From: DASYML01 sp036399835
GTDB taxonomy: Bacteria; Acidobacteriota; Blastocatellia; Pyrinomonadales; Pyrinomonadaceae
Assembly: GCA_036399835.1 (NCBI GenBank)
Contig: DASWMI010000188.1
Location: 1 to 39,082, forward strand
DNA length: 39,082 bases
Direction: 5' to 3'
Shown: positions 32,585 through 39,082 of the stretch, piece after piece
Position numbering within the stretch: the stretch's first letter is position 1
How the letters are laid out: every line of letters begins with the position of its first letter
Notes under the pieces: generated by a model
Databases searched by the model: none
The model's input: only the letters and a program-made list of their open reading frames with translations
What the model was told of the DNA's origin: nothing
Translations under genes and position numbers: made by a program

Positions 32585-34315
32585 ATGAAATATCTTCGTC
32601 CAATTCTCGTCTTCCTTCTTCTACTTCTATTATTTGCGGCTGCCTGGCTCTACTGGTGGCGGCCCGTGCGTGTGGACATGGCCGCTTACGTTCCGGCGGA
32701 TGCGGTCCTCTATCTGGAAGCAAACAATTTGCCGGACCTCATCACGGGCATGACCCGGACCGACGGATGGAAGAAGCTTGGTCCAGCCGCTGGCATCAAC
32801 CCTGACGCGGGTCGGATTGATTGGCTGAGCCGCCTGGCGGCGCGGACCGGCATTGGACCAGCCGAGACGGTTGTACTCTCACGCGCGCAGGTCGCCGTCG
32901 TCATGCTCGGCATAGAGACAGGCCGGGACGGCGAGGACACTTTGAAGATTAAACCTCGCATCGCGATCGTCGTTGAAACACACACGGGCGAGAGGCGCAC
33001 TGAGGCCGCTGTAGAGAAACTGGTCGGCAGCTTTGCCAGACGCGCCTACGGCGAGCCGCTCATCAAGCGCGAAGAGTCGGAAGGCGCAAAGCTGATGACC
33101 TGGACCGCGCCGGGAGGCTCGCGACAGATCGTCGCGGCGGTCATGGGCAGCCTCGCCGTCATCGGTAATGACGAAGAGGCCGTGCGCGCATGTCTTCAGG
33201 TTCGCCGCTCACAGAGACCGGGACTCGCGGGCAATCCTCAGCTTGAGCAGATGCGCGCGCGCGTCAGCGGCAGCGACGCCATCGCTTTCGGTTATATCTC
33301 GCCAAAGGGCGCAACGCGGCTGTTGGAAGTGATAGCGCCTCTCTACGCCAGCCAGATTTCCGATAACCCGCACGCGCAGAGCGTCGCGGCCAGCTTTCTG
33401 CTGCCGATGGCAAATAAGGTTCTGGGAAGCGTTGGATGGAGTTCGCGCTTCACGGGCGGTGGGGTTGAAGACCATTATTTCGTCGCGCTGCAAAATGGCT
33501 TGGCCGATCAACTGCGAGAGCCGCTCGCGCTGGCCTCAACATCAACAACGACGAAGACGGGCGAGCTATTGCCGGCGAGTATCTATTCGCTCTCGCGTTA
33601 TAACAGTCGAGAGCCTGCTGAAGCATGGCGTGGCTTAAAGACTACTCTTTTGTCTCAGGCCGATGCGATGGCTGCCGTCTTAATCTCAACCTTTTTCGAT
33701 GAGTTGCTCAAGCCTTACGGTGTCGAAGAGCCTGCCAGCTTTTTGCGCGCCATCGGTCCAGAGATTGTGACGGCGCGTCTGGATGATACTGGATCGAGCA
33801 CAGTGACTATAGTCGAAGTGCGCGACGAGAAGGCTTTGCGGGATTTCGTCTCCAAACGGATTGGTCCAAACGCGCGCTCGGAGCGTCTGGGCGAAATAGA
33901 GATGCTCGTCTCGCGCGAGGAAAAACGCGGCGCGGTCGCTTTCCTCGCGGGGCATCTTTTGATGGGTTCGGAGGCGAGCGTCAGGCGTTGCCTTGAAGCT
34001 CGTGCGCAGAATAAGACTCTTGCCGTGGACCAGACATTTCAGCAGGCCGCTCGCTCTGCGACAGGCGATAGCCCCGCAAGTGTCCTGACTTATACGGACG
34101 ATGAGCAGGCTGCGCTCAAGTTCATCTCTTCCATCATGGCACAAAGAGGGGCGCGCGGCGGCCCGGCCAATTATTCGGAAATGGAGCGCGCGCTGACAGG
34201 CTTGCCTTATGCCGTCAGCGAGACGCGGCTGGCCGAGGGCGGCTTTGAGCGAAAAACCCATTCGACATTCGGGCAGTTGGGCGCGCTCGCCGCGCAATTC
34301 ACACCCGCACGATAA
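32585..34315 (+). CDS. DUF3352-like membrane-anchored protein
   Basis: 576 residues. An N-terminal TM helix (about 5-25, ILVFLLLLLLFAAAWLYWW) anchors it; the rest should be outside the cytoplasm. The opening AAYVPADAVLYLEANNLPDL resembles the DUF3352 family, in which proteins assess 'yDAVLYLE' domains of unknown function. Recurrent features are VVMLGIETG, VIGNDEEAVRACLQVRRS and VREPLALASTSTT-like stretches, suggesting two similar alpha/beta halves (VAVVMGSLAVIGND near 200 and FLAGHLLMGSEASVRRCLEA near 465). No catalytic residues stand out. The closest neighbour in direction is the converging 461-residue orphan. Confidence 0.7.
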   Translation: MKYLRPILVFLLLLLLFAAAWLYWWRPVRVDMAAYVPADAVLYLEANNLPDLITGMTRTDGWKKLGPAAGINPDAGRIDWLSRLAARTGIGPAETVVLSRAQVAVVMLGIETGRDGEDTLKIKPRIAIVVETHTGERRTEAAVEKLVGSFARRAYGEPLIKREESEGAKLMTWTAPGGSRQIVAAVMGSLAVIGNDEEAVRACLQVRRSQRPGLAGNPQLEQMRARVSGSDAIAFGYISPKGATRLLEVIAPLYASQISDNPHAQSVAASFLLPMANKVLGSVGWSSRFTGGGVEDHYFVALQNGLADQLREPLALASTSTTTKTGELLPASIYSLSRYNSREPAEAWRGLKTTLLSQADAMAAVLISTFFDELLKPYGVEEPASFLRAIGPEIVTARLDDTGSSTVTIVEVRDEKALRDFVSKRIGPNARSERLGEIEMLVSREEKRGAVAFLAGHLLMGSEASVRRCLEARAQNKTLAVDQTFQQAARSATGDSPASVLTYTDDEQAALKFISSIMAQRGARGGPANYSEMERALTGLPYAVSETRLAEGGFERKTHSTFGQLGALAAQFTPAR

Positions 34316-34445
34316 AAGAAAGTAAAAAAGCAAAAGGCAGAAGTGTGGACCAAAAAACTTTTATTAAAAGCTACTATTTAATAAAAGTGGTTTGAGCCTG
34401 ACTCTTCGCTGTCGAAATTTTATCCGGCCCTTATTTAGCGTGATT

Positions 34446-35831
34446 TTATTGGTCCGGCCTGGGGTAGTCGAAAGGATGGTCCGCAAGGACGGCGCGCATG
34501 TTGACATGTTCGTGCAGTGTTTGCAGGTAGGTGGCAAAGCGATGGAGCACGGGCGCAAGCTCTGCCGCCCCGCGCGCCGCCGTGACCTCTTCCATAAAAC
34601 GCTCGCAGGCTTCCCAGTCTTTGTACATCAGATAGCGCAAGCTTCCCTCGCGGAATGTCTTTAAGTGTTCGAGCAGCTGCGCAACCGGATACAGCTCTCG
34701 CTCATCCTTGGCGCGCTGGACATGCTGTAGGAGTATCCACAAATCGCGGCGCAGCAGGAGCGATTGGTCCAGCTTTGTGCGGAAGGAATCGAAGAGCCGA
34801 GCATTATCAAGGCTCGGCTCGAATAGTTGTGCCAGCCCGACGATGGATTGCTGGAAACAGTCATGCAGCAAGCCATGCGCATTTTCGATCTTAACGTAAA
34901 TCGGCGGCGCTTGATGAAGCTCGCAGAGTCCCGGCAGCTCGCGCGTAAAGACTTTCCGCAGCTCCATCGCGATGACATACTGCGTGCCGTCGAGTGCGTC
35001 GAAGATCGGCTGGTCCAGTCCTTCCGTGCGTAGAGCACGCGTCTCTATGAAATCGAGCAGCGTCTGCGCTTCTTCATGAACGAGAGTGAAGAGCGGGAGC
35101 GTCTGCTTGAGCGGGTGGTCGCGCTTGAGCGAGGCTTCTATGAAACGCAGATATTCGAGCAGCCGCGAAAGATCGTTGAAGATAATCAAGAGGTCTGCGA
35201 GCAGCGCGGCGGGGGCCTTGGCCTTGCGTGTCAGTTCGAGTAAAGGAACGGGCAGATTTGCTGCGGCGCGCTGGTAAGTCGTCTGCATCAGGCCCTGCGC
35301 AATATCGGAGCGGTCCAGCTCGCGCATAAGCAGGCTGCCAAAGCTGGTCCAGGTATTGAAATTGATGGCGCGTGTTTCGAGCAGCGCTTCGCCCAGCGTG
35401 CAGATTGTCCCGAGTGCTTCCGAGAGATCAACCAGCGATTGTCGGCTTGCCGCAGCATCTATTGAAGAGCGAAGATCAGCCCGCGAGTCCGAGCTTAAAG
35501 TGGCAAGAGTTTCACTTTGCTCAAAGAGCGCGGCAGAGGTGTCCTGCGCCGCCATGCTATGCATCAGTTGTGCGCAGCGGAGCAGAGCGCGGCGCGCAAG
35601 GGCCGTCTCATTGGTCCACTCGCGCTCCGTGACCCTTGTCTGCTCGACCTCGCCCAGAGGATGATGACGCAGGTTGAAGAAGCTGCGCAGCGCACGCAGC
35701 CACATCCCAAGCTCGTATGCCTGGTCGCTCAACGTAAACGGATTGAGATTGTCCGTTGCGTTTGCCGGGCCAGAAGAGTTTTTCACGCGATGATGCGGGA
35801 TAGGCTCCGCCGTAGAAAGATTTAAATCCAA
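34446..35831 (-). CDS. 461-residue helical protein of unknown function
   Basis: No family recognised. The protein lacks a signal peptide and TM helices. It is nearly all helix, rich in Leu, Ala, Glu and Arg, with heptad-like stretches (ALARRALLRCAQLMHSMA, LIIFNDLSRLLEYLRFIEAS, DLWILLQHVQRAKDERELY). Such composition suggests an all-alpha scaffold or a repeat bundle in the cytoplasm. Its codon use and GC skew look like its neighbours, and it converges with the DUF3352-like gene over a 130-nt gap. The first 25 residues are polar and not helical. Functional inference is not possible from the sequence alone. Confidence 0.75.
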   Translation of the reverse strand: MDLNLSTAEPIPHHRVKNSSGPANATDNLNPFTLSDQAYELGMWLRALRSFFNLRHHPLGEVEQTRVTEREWTNETALARRALLRCAQLMHSMAAQDTSAALFEQSETLATLSSDSRADLRSSIDAAASRQSLVDLSEALGTICTLGEALLETRAINFNTWTSFGSLLMRELDRSDIAQGLMQTTYQRAAANLPVPLLELTRKAKAPAALLADLLIIFNDLSRLLEYLRFIEASLKRDHPLKQTLPLFTLVHEEAQTLLDFIETRALRTEGLDQPIFDALDGTQYVIAMELRKVFTRELPGLCELHQAPPIYVKIENAHGLLHDCFQQSIVGLAQLFEPSLDNARLFDSFRTKLDQSLLLRRDLWILLQHVQRAKDERELYPVAQLLEHLKTFREGSLRYLMYKDWEACERFMEEVTAARGAAELAPVLHRFATYLQTLHEHVNMRAVLADHPFDYPRPDQ

Positions 35832-35964
35832 GTCGAGCTGCCTCGCAGGTCAATCTCTGAAGCGCGCTCTTGTGTACCGGGCGCTCTTCACAGATTGTAA
35901 ACATGAAGCATGCGGTGTGCAAAACAAATATCTCGCTTGAGACATTCTTGAAACGATTATTGCC

Positions 35965-36582
35965 ATGAACCTGGCTCAATTCGGGCTGCTCATCGCCACG
36001 CGCAATACTGGCAAGCTGCGCGAGATAGAAGCCCTGCTCTCGGATACGGATTTGCGGCTCTATAGCTTGCGGGATTTCTCTGCGCTGCCGGAGGTCGAAG
36101 AGACGGGCGCCACCTTTGCCGACAACGCGGGCTTGAAAGCAAGCGCTTATGCCAGGCAGGGGCTTTGGACGCTGGCAGATGATTCGGGGCTGGAAGTGGA
36201 TGCTTTGGGCGGCGCGCCCGGAGTCAGGAGCGCGCGTTATGCGGGCGAGGGCGCATCGGATGCTGAGCGCAATGCCCTTCTTCTCAGGGAGCTGGCGCGC
36301 ACCAATGATGCTGAGCGCCGCGCGCGATTCGTGTGTGCCATCGCCATCGCCAACCCTACAGGCGAAGTCTTGCACATCTCGCTCGGCGTGTGCGAAGGAC
36401 ACATCGCTCAAGAGCCGCGCGGTCAGAACGGGTTCGGCTATGACCCGCTTTTTATTCCCGACGGTTACACGAAAACCTTCAGTGAACTGCCCGATGAGAT
36501 CAAACAACAACTCAGTCATCGCGCACGCGCGCTCTCGAAAGCGCGCGTCTTTCTGCTCAAGCTGCTCGAAGGCTCAGCTTGA
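35965..36582 (+). CDS. rdgB: RdgB/HAM1 non-canonical purine NTP pyrophosphatase
   Basis: 205 residues, full length. Substrate loop ATRNTGKLREI at 11-21, metal/catalytic motif LADDSGLEVDALGG at 70-83 with Asp73 as the likely base, then GAPGVRSARYAG and FGYDPLF at 157-163, plus SHRARAL at the end. It hydrolyses ITP, dITP and XTP to monophosphates, keeping them out of DNA and RNA. The 133-nt gap before it is AT-richer (AACATGAAGCATGCG, CATTCTTGAAACG) and probably holds its promoter. Confidence 0.95.
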   Translation: MNLAQFGLLIATRNTGKLREIEALLSDTDLRLYSLRDFSALPEVEETGATFADNAGLKASAYARQGLWTLADDSGLEVDALGGAPGVRSARYAGEGASDAERNALLLRELARTNDAERRARFVCAIAIANPTGEVLHISLGVCEGHIAQEPRGQNGFGYDPLFIPDGYTKTFSELPDEIKQQLSHRARALSKARVFLLKLLEGSA

Positions 36583-36658
36583 CCCTGCTCGAAGTCGACG
36601 GCTAGAATGCTCGGGTTGTTTGCCTTTTGCTTGAGAGGTCGGATATTGGAAGATTCTA

Positions 36659-36732
<74 letters not shown>

Positions 36733-36751
36733 TTAACACTCTGAAGAACCG

Positions 36752-36798
36752 GAAGGTCGCTTTGACGGGCGGCCTTTCGATTTCTCGATAGCCTTTTT
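36752..36798 (+). terminator. terminator after tRNA-Pro
   Basis: AAGGTCGC (36753-36760) pairs with GCGGCCTT (36769-36776) through one G-T pair and an 8-nt loop, then TCGATTTCTCG and a T5 run slightly farther on (CTTTTTCT). Confidence 0.6.
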
Positions 36799-36828
36799 CT
36801 AAATCGGTTTCCACTCAAAAGCTTTTTT

Positions 36829-36957
36829 ATGGATTCAGCGACGAGAGAACTAACCTTTGTTTTAATCTTGATGGTAGCGCTGATTGTCTGCGGGCTGATG
36901 GCGGTCTGGATTTTTATACGCGTCTGGCGAAAAGAGCGAAACGCGAAGAGGCGTTAA
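36829..36957 (+). CDS. 42-residue single-span membrane peptide
   Basis: ATG at 36829, TAA at 36955-36957. Residues 8-32 form one hydrophobic helix (TFVLILMVALIVCGLMAVWI), followed by a basic tail (RVWRKERNAKRR). No convincing ribosome binding site is seen (AAAGCTTTTTT precedes), so expression is uncertain. The hydrophobic-then-basic pattern resembles the 48-residue peptide at 6269-6415, but sequence identity is low. It lies between the tRNA terminator and the DUF5522-like gene. Confidence 0.42.
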   Translation: MDSATRELTFVLILMVALIVCGLMAVWIFIRVWRKERNAKRR

Positions 36958-37010
36958 AGGCTCTACGGTAATTCAACTCGCGACTGGCTTCGATTGGATT
37001 CCCTCTCAAG

Positions 37011-37211
37011 ATGGAAAAGGAGAGACTCAAAGAGGCTCAAGTCTCTAAAGCAGAGGCTGCCGGGGACGAGCAAGCCCGGCTCGTAGAGGGTCTGGATTTC
37101 TACGAAGAGGATGGTTTTATAGTTTTTACTGCGCATTTCCTGCTCCGTCGCGGGTTTTGCTGCCGGAACGGTTGCAGGCATTGTCCTTATCAGCAGACGA
37201 TTGATGAGTAA
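37011..37211 (+). CDS. DUF5522-like small cysteine protein
   Basis: 66 residues. The C-terminal half (FYEEDGFIVFTAHFLLRRG followed by FCCRNGCRHCPY) matches the short DUF5522 pattern, with four Cys (FCC-x3-C-x2-C) and one His that could bind zinc or an iron-sulfur cluster. The N-terminus is charged and helical (EKERLKEAQVSKAEAAGDEQ). Function of the family is unknown as far as I know. It lies 53 nt after the small membrane peptide. Confidence 0.75.
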   Translation: MEKERLKEAQVSKAEAAGDEQARLVEGLDFYEEDGFIVFTAHFLLRRGFCCRNGCRHCPYQQTIDE

Positions 37212-37428
37212 GACCTTTCGGGCCGGCGTATGATTTTCCTTTGACGGCGCTTCTTTTTGACACGCGGTTGTCAGGGCTGAGAGAGAAAAGCATGCGGGGA
37301 TGAATATTTCAGTGGAAAATAGCGAAAACTGCGATTTTTTCGAGACTTTCAGCCACCGTGTGTGATATATCTTGCCCGCAAGCTTTATCAATAATCCCCA
37401 ATTTACCGGAGGTAAACACAAACACGCC

Positions 37429-37755
37429 ATGGCGACCACAGCGGCAGGCAAGAAACGCATGACCCAATCGGAAATCATCAACCATTTTGCCGAGAAGACC
37501 GGCATGAAGCGCGCACAGGTCAAAGAATTTTTTGACGAGCTGGCAAATCTGGCGAGCACTGAAGTGAAATCCAACGGGGAATTCACCCTTCCGGGTTTCG
37601 GCAAGCTCGTCCTCTCTGAACGCAAAGCGCGCGAAGGCCGTAATCCTGCAACTGGTGAGACGATTCAAATTCCGGCTAAAACCACTCTCAAATTCCGCGT
37701 CGGTAAGAGCATGAAAGATACCGTCGTGCCCAAGGACGGCAACAAAAAAAGGTAA
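37429..37755 (+). CDS. HU-family DNA-binding protein
   Basis: 108 residues from ATG 37429. GGAGGT at 37408-37413 is the only strong ribosome binding site, but it lies 15 nt upstream, longer than usual; no closer start codon exists. The canonical HU fold starts at residue 11 (MTQSEIINHFAEKTGMKRAQ) and continues with FTLPGFGKLVLSERKAREGR, the DNA arm NPATGETIQIPAKTT and LKFRVGKSMKD. The first 10 residues and the KDGNKKR tail extend the usual 90 residues. As a dimer it bends DNA and compacts the nucleoid. An in-frame TTG at 37372 would add non-conserved residues upstream. Confidence 0.93.
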   Translation: MATTAAGKKRMTQSEIINHFAEKTGMKRAQVKEFFDELANLASTEVKSNGEFTLPGFGKLVLSERKAREGRNPATGETIQIPAKTTLKFRVGKSMKDTVVPKDGNKKR

Positions 37756-37792
37756 ACCGACCTTTAAATCGTCGGCCCTCGAAGAATACTCC

Positions 37793-37852
37793 TTGCGCCG
37801 CCTGAGAATTCCGCGTCAACACCTCGGAAATTCTATGGCGGCGCAACTATTT
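37793..37852 (+). terminator. terminator of the HU gene
   Basis: TTGCGCCGCC (37793-37802) pairs with GGCGGCGCAA (37837-37846), continued inward by AGAATTCC (37805-37812) with GGAAATTCT (37826-37834), one A bulged. CTATTTTCG follows on +. Confidence 0.72.
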
Positions 37853-38282
37853 TCGCGGCCCGGCTCCTGCCCCGCCCGCTCGCCTCCAAAGACCCTCACG
37901 GCCAGTCCTTCAGAGGCCCTTTAAGAGAGCCTCCCTATAAGTCGTAAACTCCTGATATTTATACCTTTACGCGCCAGAGCCGGGAGACCTTGACGATTCT
38001 AGCCGGGGTCAAAGAATCGCTGGATTCGCGCAGAAATTTTTCTGGTAATTTTAATCGAATTCGGCTATACTGCGCAGTTCTAATGGAACAGCATGTAGCG
38101 CTCTATCGGGTCGGTCTTTATTCTCTACGTGTGTTCCACACAATTTTCTGGGAAATGCAACAATATTGCATCCAGGACGTTTGAGTTGTCATCTAAAGTT
38201 ATCTCATCAAACAAAGATCGAAAGGTCTGTTGAGGGGAAGCAGTTGAGACGGACATTCGATATCTGAAGGAGTCAAAGAACA
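37853..38282. other. 430-nt gap with a possible promoter and leader
   Basis: No gene that I can support. C-rich sequence to about 37910 turns AT-rich. TATACT at 38066-38071 is a good -10, with a weak TGGTAA (38043-38048) 17 nt upstream; both point to the 82-residue gene at 38283, giving a leader of about 200 nt. Confidence 0.38.
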
Positions 38283-38531
38283 GTGATTTTGGATCGCCAT
38301 CTTCCGCTTGAAGAGCGGATTCTGAGAATTGACCACATCCAGGCCAGACGTTTCTCGAAACTGGGCGGCGCGGCTCTGGATATTGCCAGACAGGGTATTA
38401 TGCGTCACTTACGCGCATGTGACCGGATGGATGTTAATCCAGATTCTTCGGCTGTGCGCGAGATTATAGACGATGCCTTGAATGGTCGTCGCGTTTACGC
38501 CGAGACGGGGAACGACCGTCGCGCTGCGTAA
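38283..38531 (+). CDS. 82-residue hypothetical protein
   Basis: Starts with GTG at 38283, with GAAGGAG (38265-38271) about 11 nt before it. It is a charged, soluble protein predicted to be helical (LPLEERILRIDHIQARRF, then ARQGIMRHLRACDRMDV and SSAVREIIDDALNGRRVYA). No TM helix, no signal peptide, no family recognised. One could imagine a small regulatory or adaptor protein, but nothing in the sequence shows it. It ends 27 nt before a terminator stem facing the NUDIX gene. Confidence 0.55.
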   Translation: MILDRHLPLEERILRIDHIQARRFSKLGGAALDIARQGIMRHLRACDRMDVNPDSSAVREIIDDALNGRRVYAETGNDRRAA

Positions 38532-38558
38532 CCAGAAACTTTTACCAATGAGAATCTG

Positions 38559-38594
38559 AGACCGTCATCCCCGCCGGGGTGGCGGTCTTCTCTT
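38559..38594. terminator. intrinsic terminator between converging genes
   Basis: AGACCGTCA-T-CCCC pairs with GGGG-TGGCGGTCT: 13 bp with one bulged T and one T-G pair, 3-nt loop (38559-38588). TCTCTTTG follows on +. Confidence 0.78.
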
Positions 38595-38609
38595 TGCCCC
38601 GGAAACTTA

Positions 38610-39082
38610 TCAGGCGGTCGGCCCTTTCAGCTTATCTCTTAAGCCTGGCTGCACGCGTCCGAGCCTGTACTGGAAGATTGCCAGTAGACTCAGAGCGTCC
38701 TTTATCTCGCCCGCGAGTGCCATCCGCAGGGCTTCGGCAAACGGGACGCGCCGCACATTGAGTTGCTCTGTGCCTTCAGGGCAATGCTCGCCCTGCGTGA
38801 GGCCGGTGGCTAGATACCAGACGGCGCGCTCGTCCGAGACCGAGTTTGACAGATGAGCTTCCCCTAACTGCTCCCATCTTTCGGCGCGCAAGCCCGTTTC
38901 CTCCTCAAGCTCGCGCTGTGCGGCGCTGAGCGCGTCTTCTCCCGCGGCACAACCTCCCTCAGGTATCTCCCAGGAATATTGCTCAAGCGTGTAGCGATAC
39001 TGTCCGACCAGGTATATCTCTTCATCTTCGATGGCGAGCACGCCGACGGCTATATGCTTGTAATGGACCACCCCGTAAATGC
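38610..39082 (-). CDS. NUDIX hydrolase, ADP-ribose pyrophosphatase-like (5' end outside window)
   Basis: The frame remains open to the window edge. A GTG at 39071-39069 could start a 153-residue protein, but the codons before it read I-Y-G-V-V-H-Y-K-H, and xIYGVVH is a conserved internal strand of ADP-ribose pyrophosphatases, so the gene most likely starts outside the window. The Nudix box is complete: GG-x5-E-x7-REL-x-EETG (GGCAAGEDALSAAQRELEEE onward). VGQYRYTLEQYSWEIPEGG before it is typical of the ADP-ribose/GDP-mannose group. It would cleave a nucleoside diphosphate linked to another group, using Mg ions. Confidence 0.9.
   Translation of the reverse strand, partial: IYGVVHYKHIAVGVLAIEDEEIYLVGQYRYTLEQYSWEIPEGGCAAGEDALSAAQRELEEETGLRAERWEQLGEAHLSNSVSDERAVWYLATGLTQGEHCPEGTEQLNVRRVPFAEALRMALAGEIKDALSLLAIFQYRLGRVQPGLRDKLKGPTA

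Noticed and set aside
37990..38184. 64-codon frame in the gap before the 82-residue gene
   Set aside because: Starts with TTG without a ribosome binding site, and the likely promoter lies inside it.

Overview
The window is about 39 kb of fairly GC-rich, gene-dense chromosomal DNA with one tRNA gene, no rRNA, no CRISPR array and no intact mobile element. The best guess for the host is an Acidobacteriota bacterium, probably class Blastocatellia (subdivision 4). Grounds: an ElbD-like fatty acyl reductase/ligase/ACP/acyltransferase fusion, a type expected in ether-lipid makers; a zinc-ribbon TonB-family protein; a menaquinone-type MenG; a diderm type IV pilus operon; and degenerate short tandem repeats between genes. 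This placement is inference from gene content, not a phylogeny.

Layout. (1) 1-8.4 kb, lipid and membrane genes: the end of a possible LarA/DUF2088-like gene, the 1477-residue fusion enzyme, a one-domain GntR regulator, an extended SDR and an overlooked 48-residue membrane peptide, all on +; then a PlsC-type acyltransferase and a DagK-type lipid kinase on -. (2) 8.4-14.7 kb, housekeeping: cobalamin-dependent metH with a long structured leader, coaD, a lysine-rich histone-like small protein and a class I aminotransferase. (3) 14.7-19 kb: a zinc-ribbon/3-TM/TonB protein, an M16-family pseudopeptidase without its zinc site, and menG. (4) 19-24.3 kb: an oligopeptide-type ABC permease pair, an ABC-2 ATPase/permease pair, and mtgA. 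(5) 24.3-31 kb: pilMNOPQ on - followed by a Roadblock/LC7 gene, driven by a sigma70-like promoter about 450 nt upstream of pilM. (6) 31-36 kb: ABM monooxygenase-like protein, hexapeptide acyltransferase, DUF3352-like protein and an orphan 461-residue helical protein. (7) 36-39 kb: rdgB, tRNA-Pro(UGG), two small proteins, an HU protein, a hypothetical and a NUDIX hydrolase running off the window end.

Two genome-scale signals stand out. The 7-mer TGGWCCA occurs about 42 times by eye, against roughly 5 expected from base composition. It lies in all frames and between genes, and Gly-Pro codon pairs are repeatedly spelled GGT/GGA-CCA after a T-ending codon to make it. This looks like a highly iterated palindrome comparable in kind to cyanobacterial HIP1. 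Second, intergenic gaps carry several families of degenerate 7- or 8-mer arrays, and a palindromic element occurs twice, at 8375-8469 and 20276-20370.

How the genes work together: the left end could make and remodel membrane lipids (activation, reduction, carriage on ACP, acylation, and phosphorylation of diacylglycerol). The pilMNOPQ set forms the alignment subcomplex and outer-membrane secretin of a type IV pilus. The rest is mostly ordinary metabolism and envelope maintenance.
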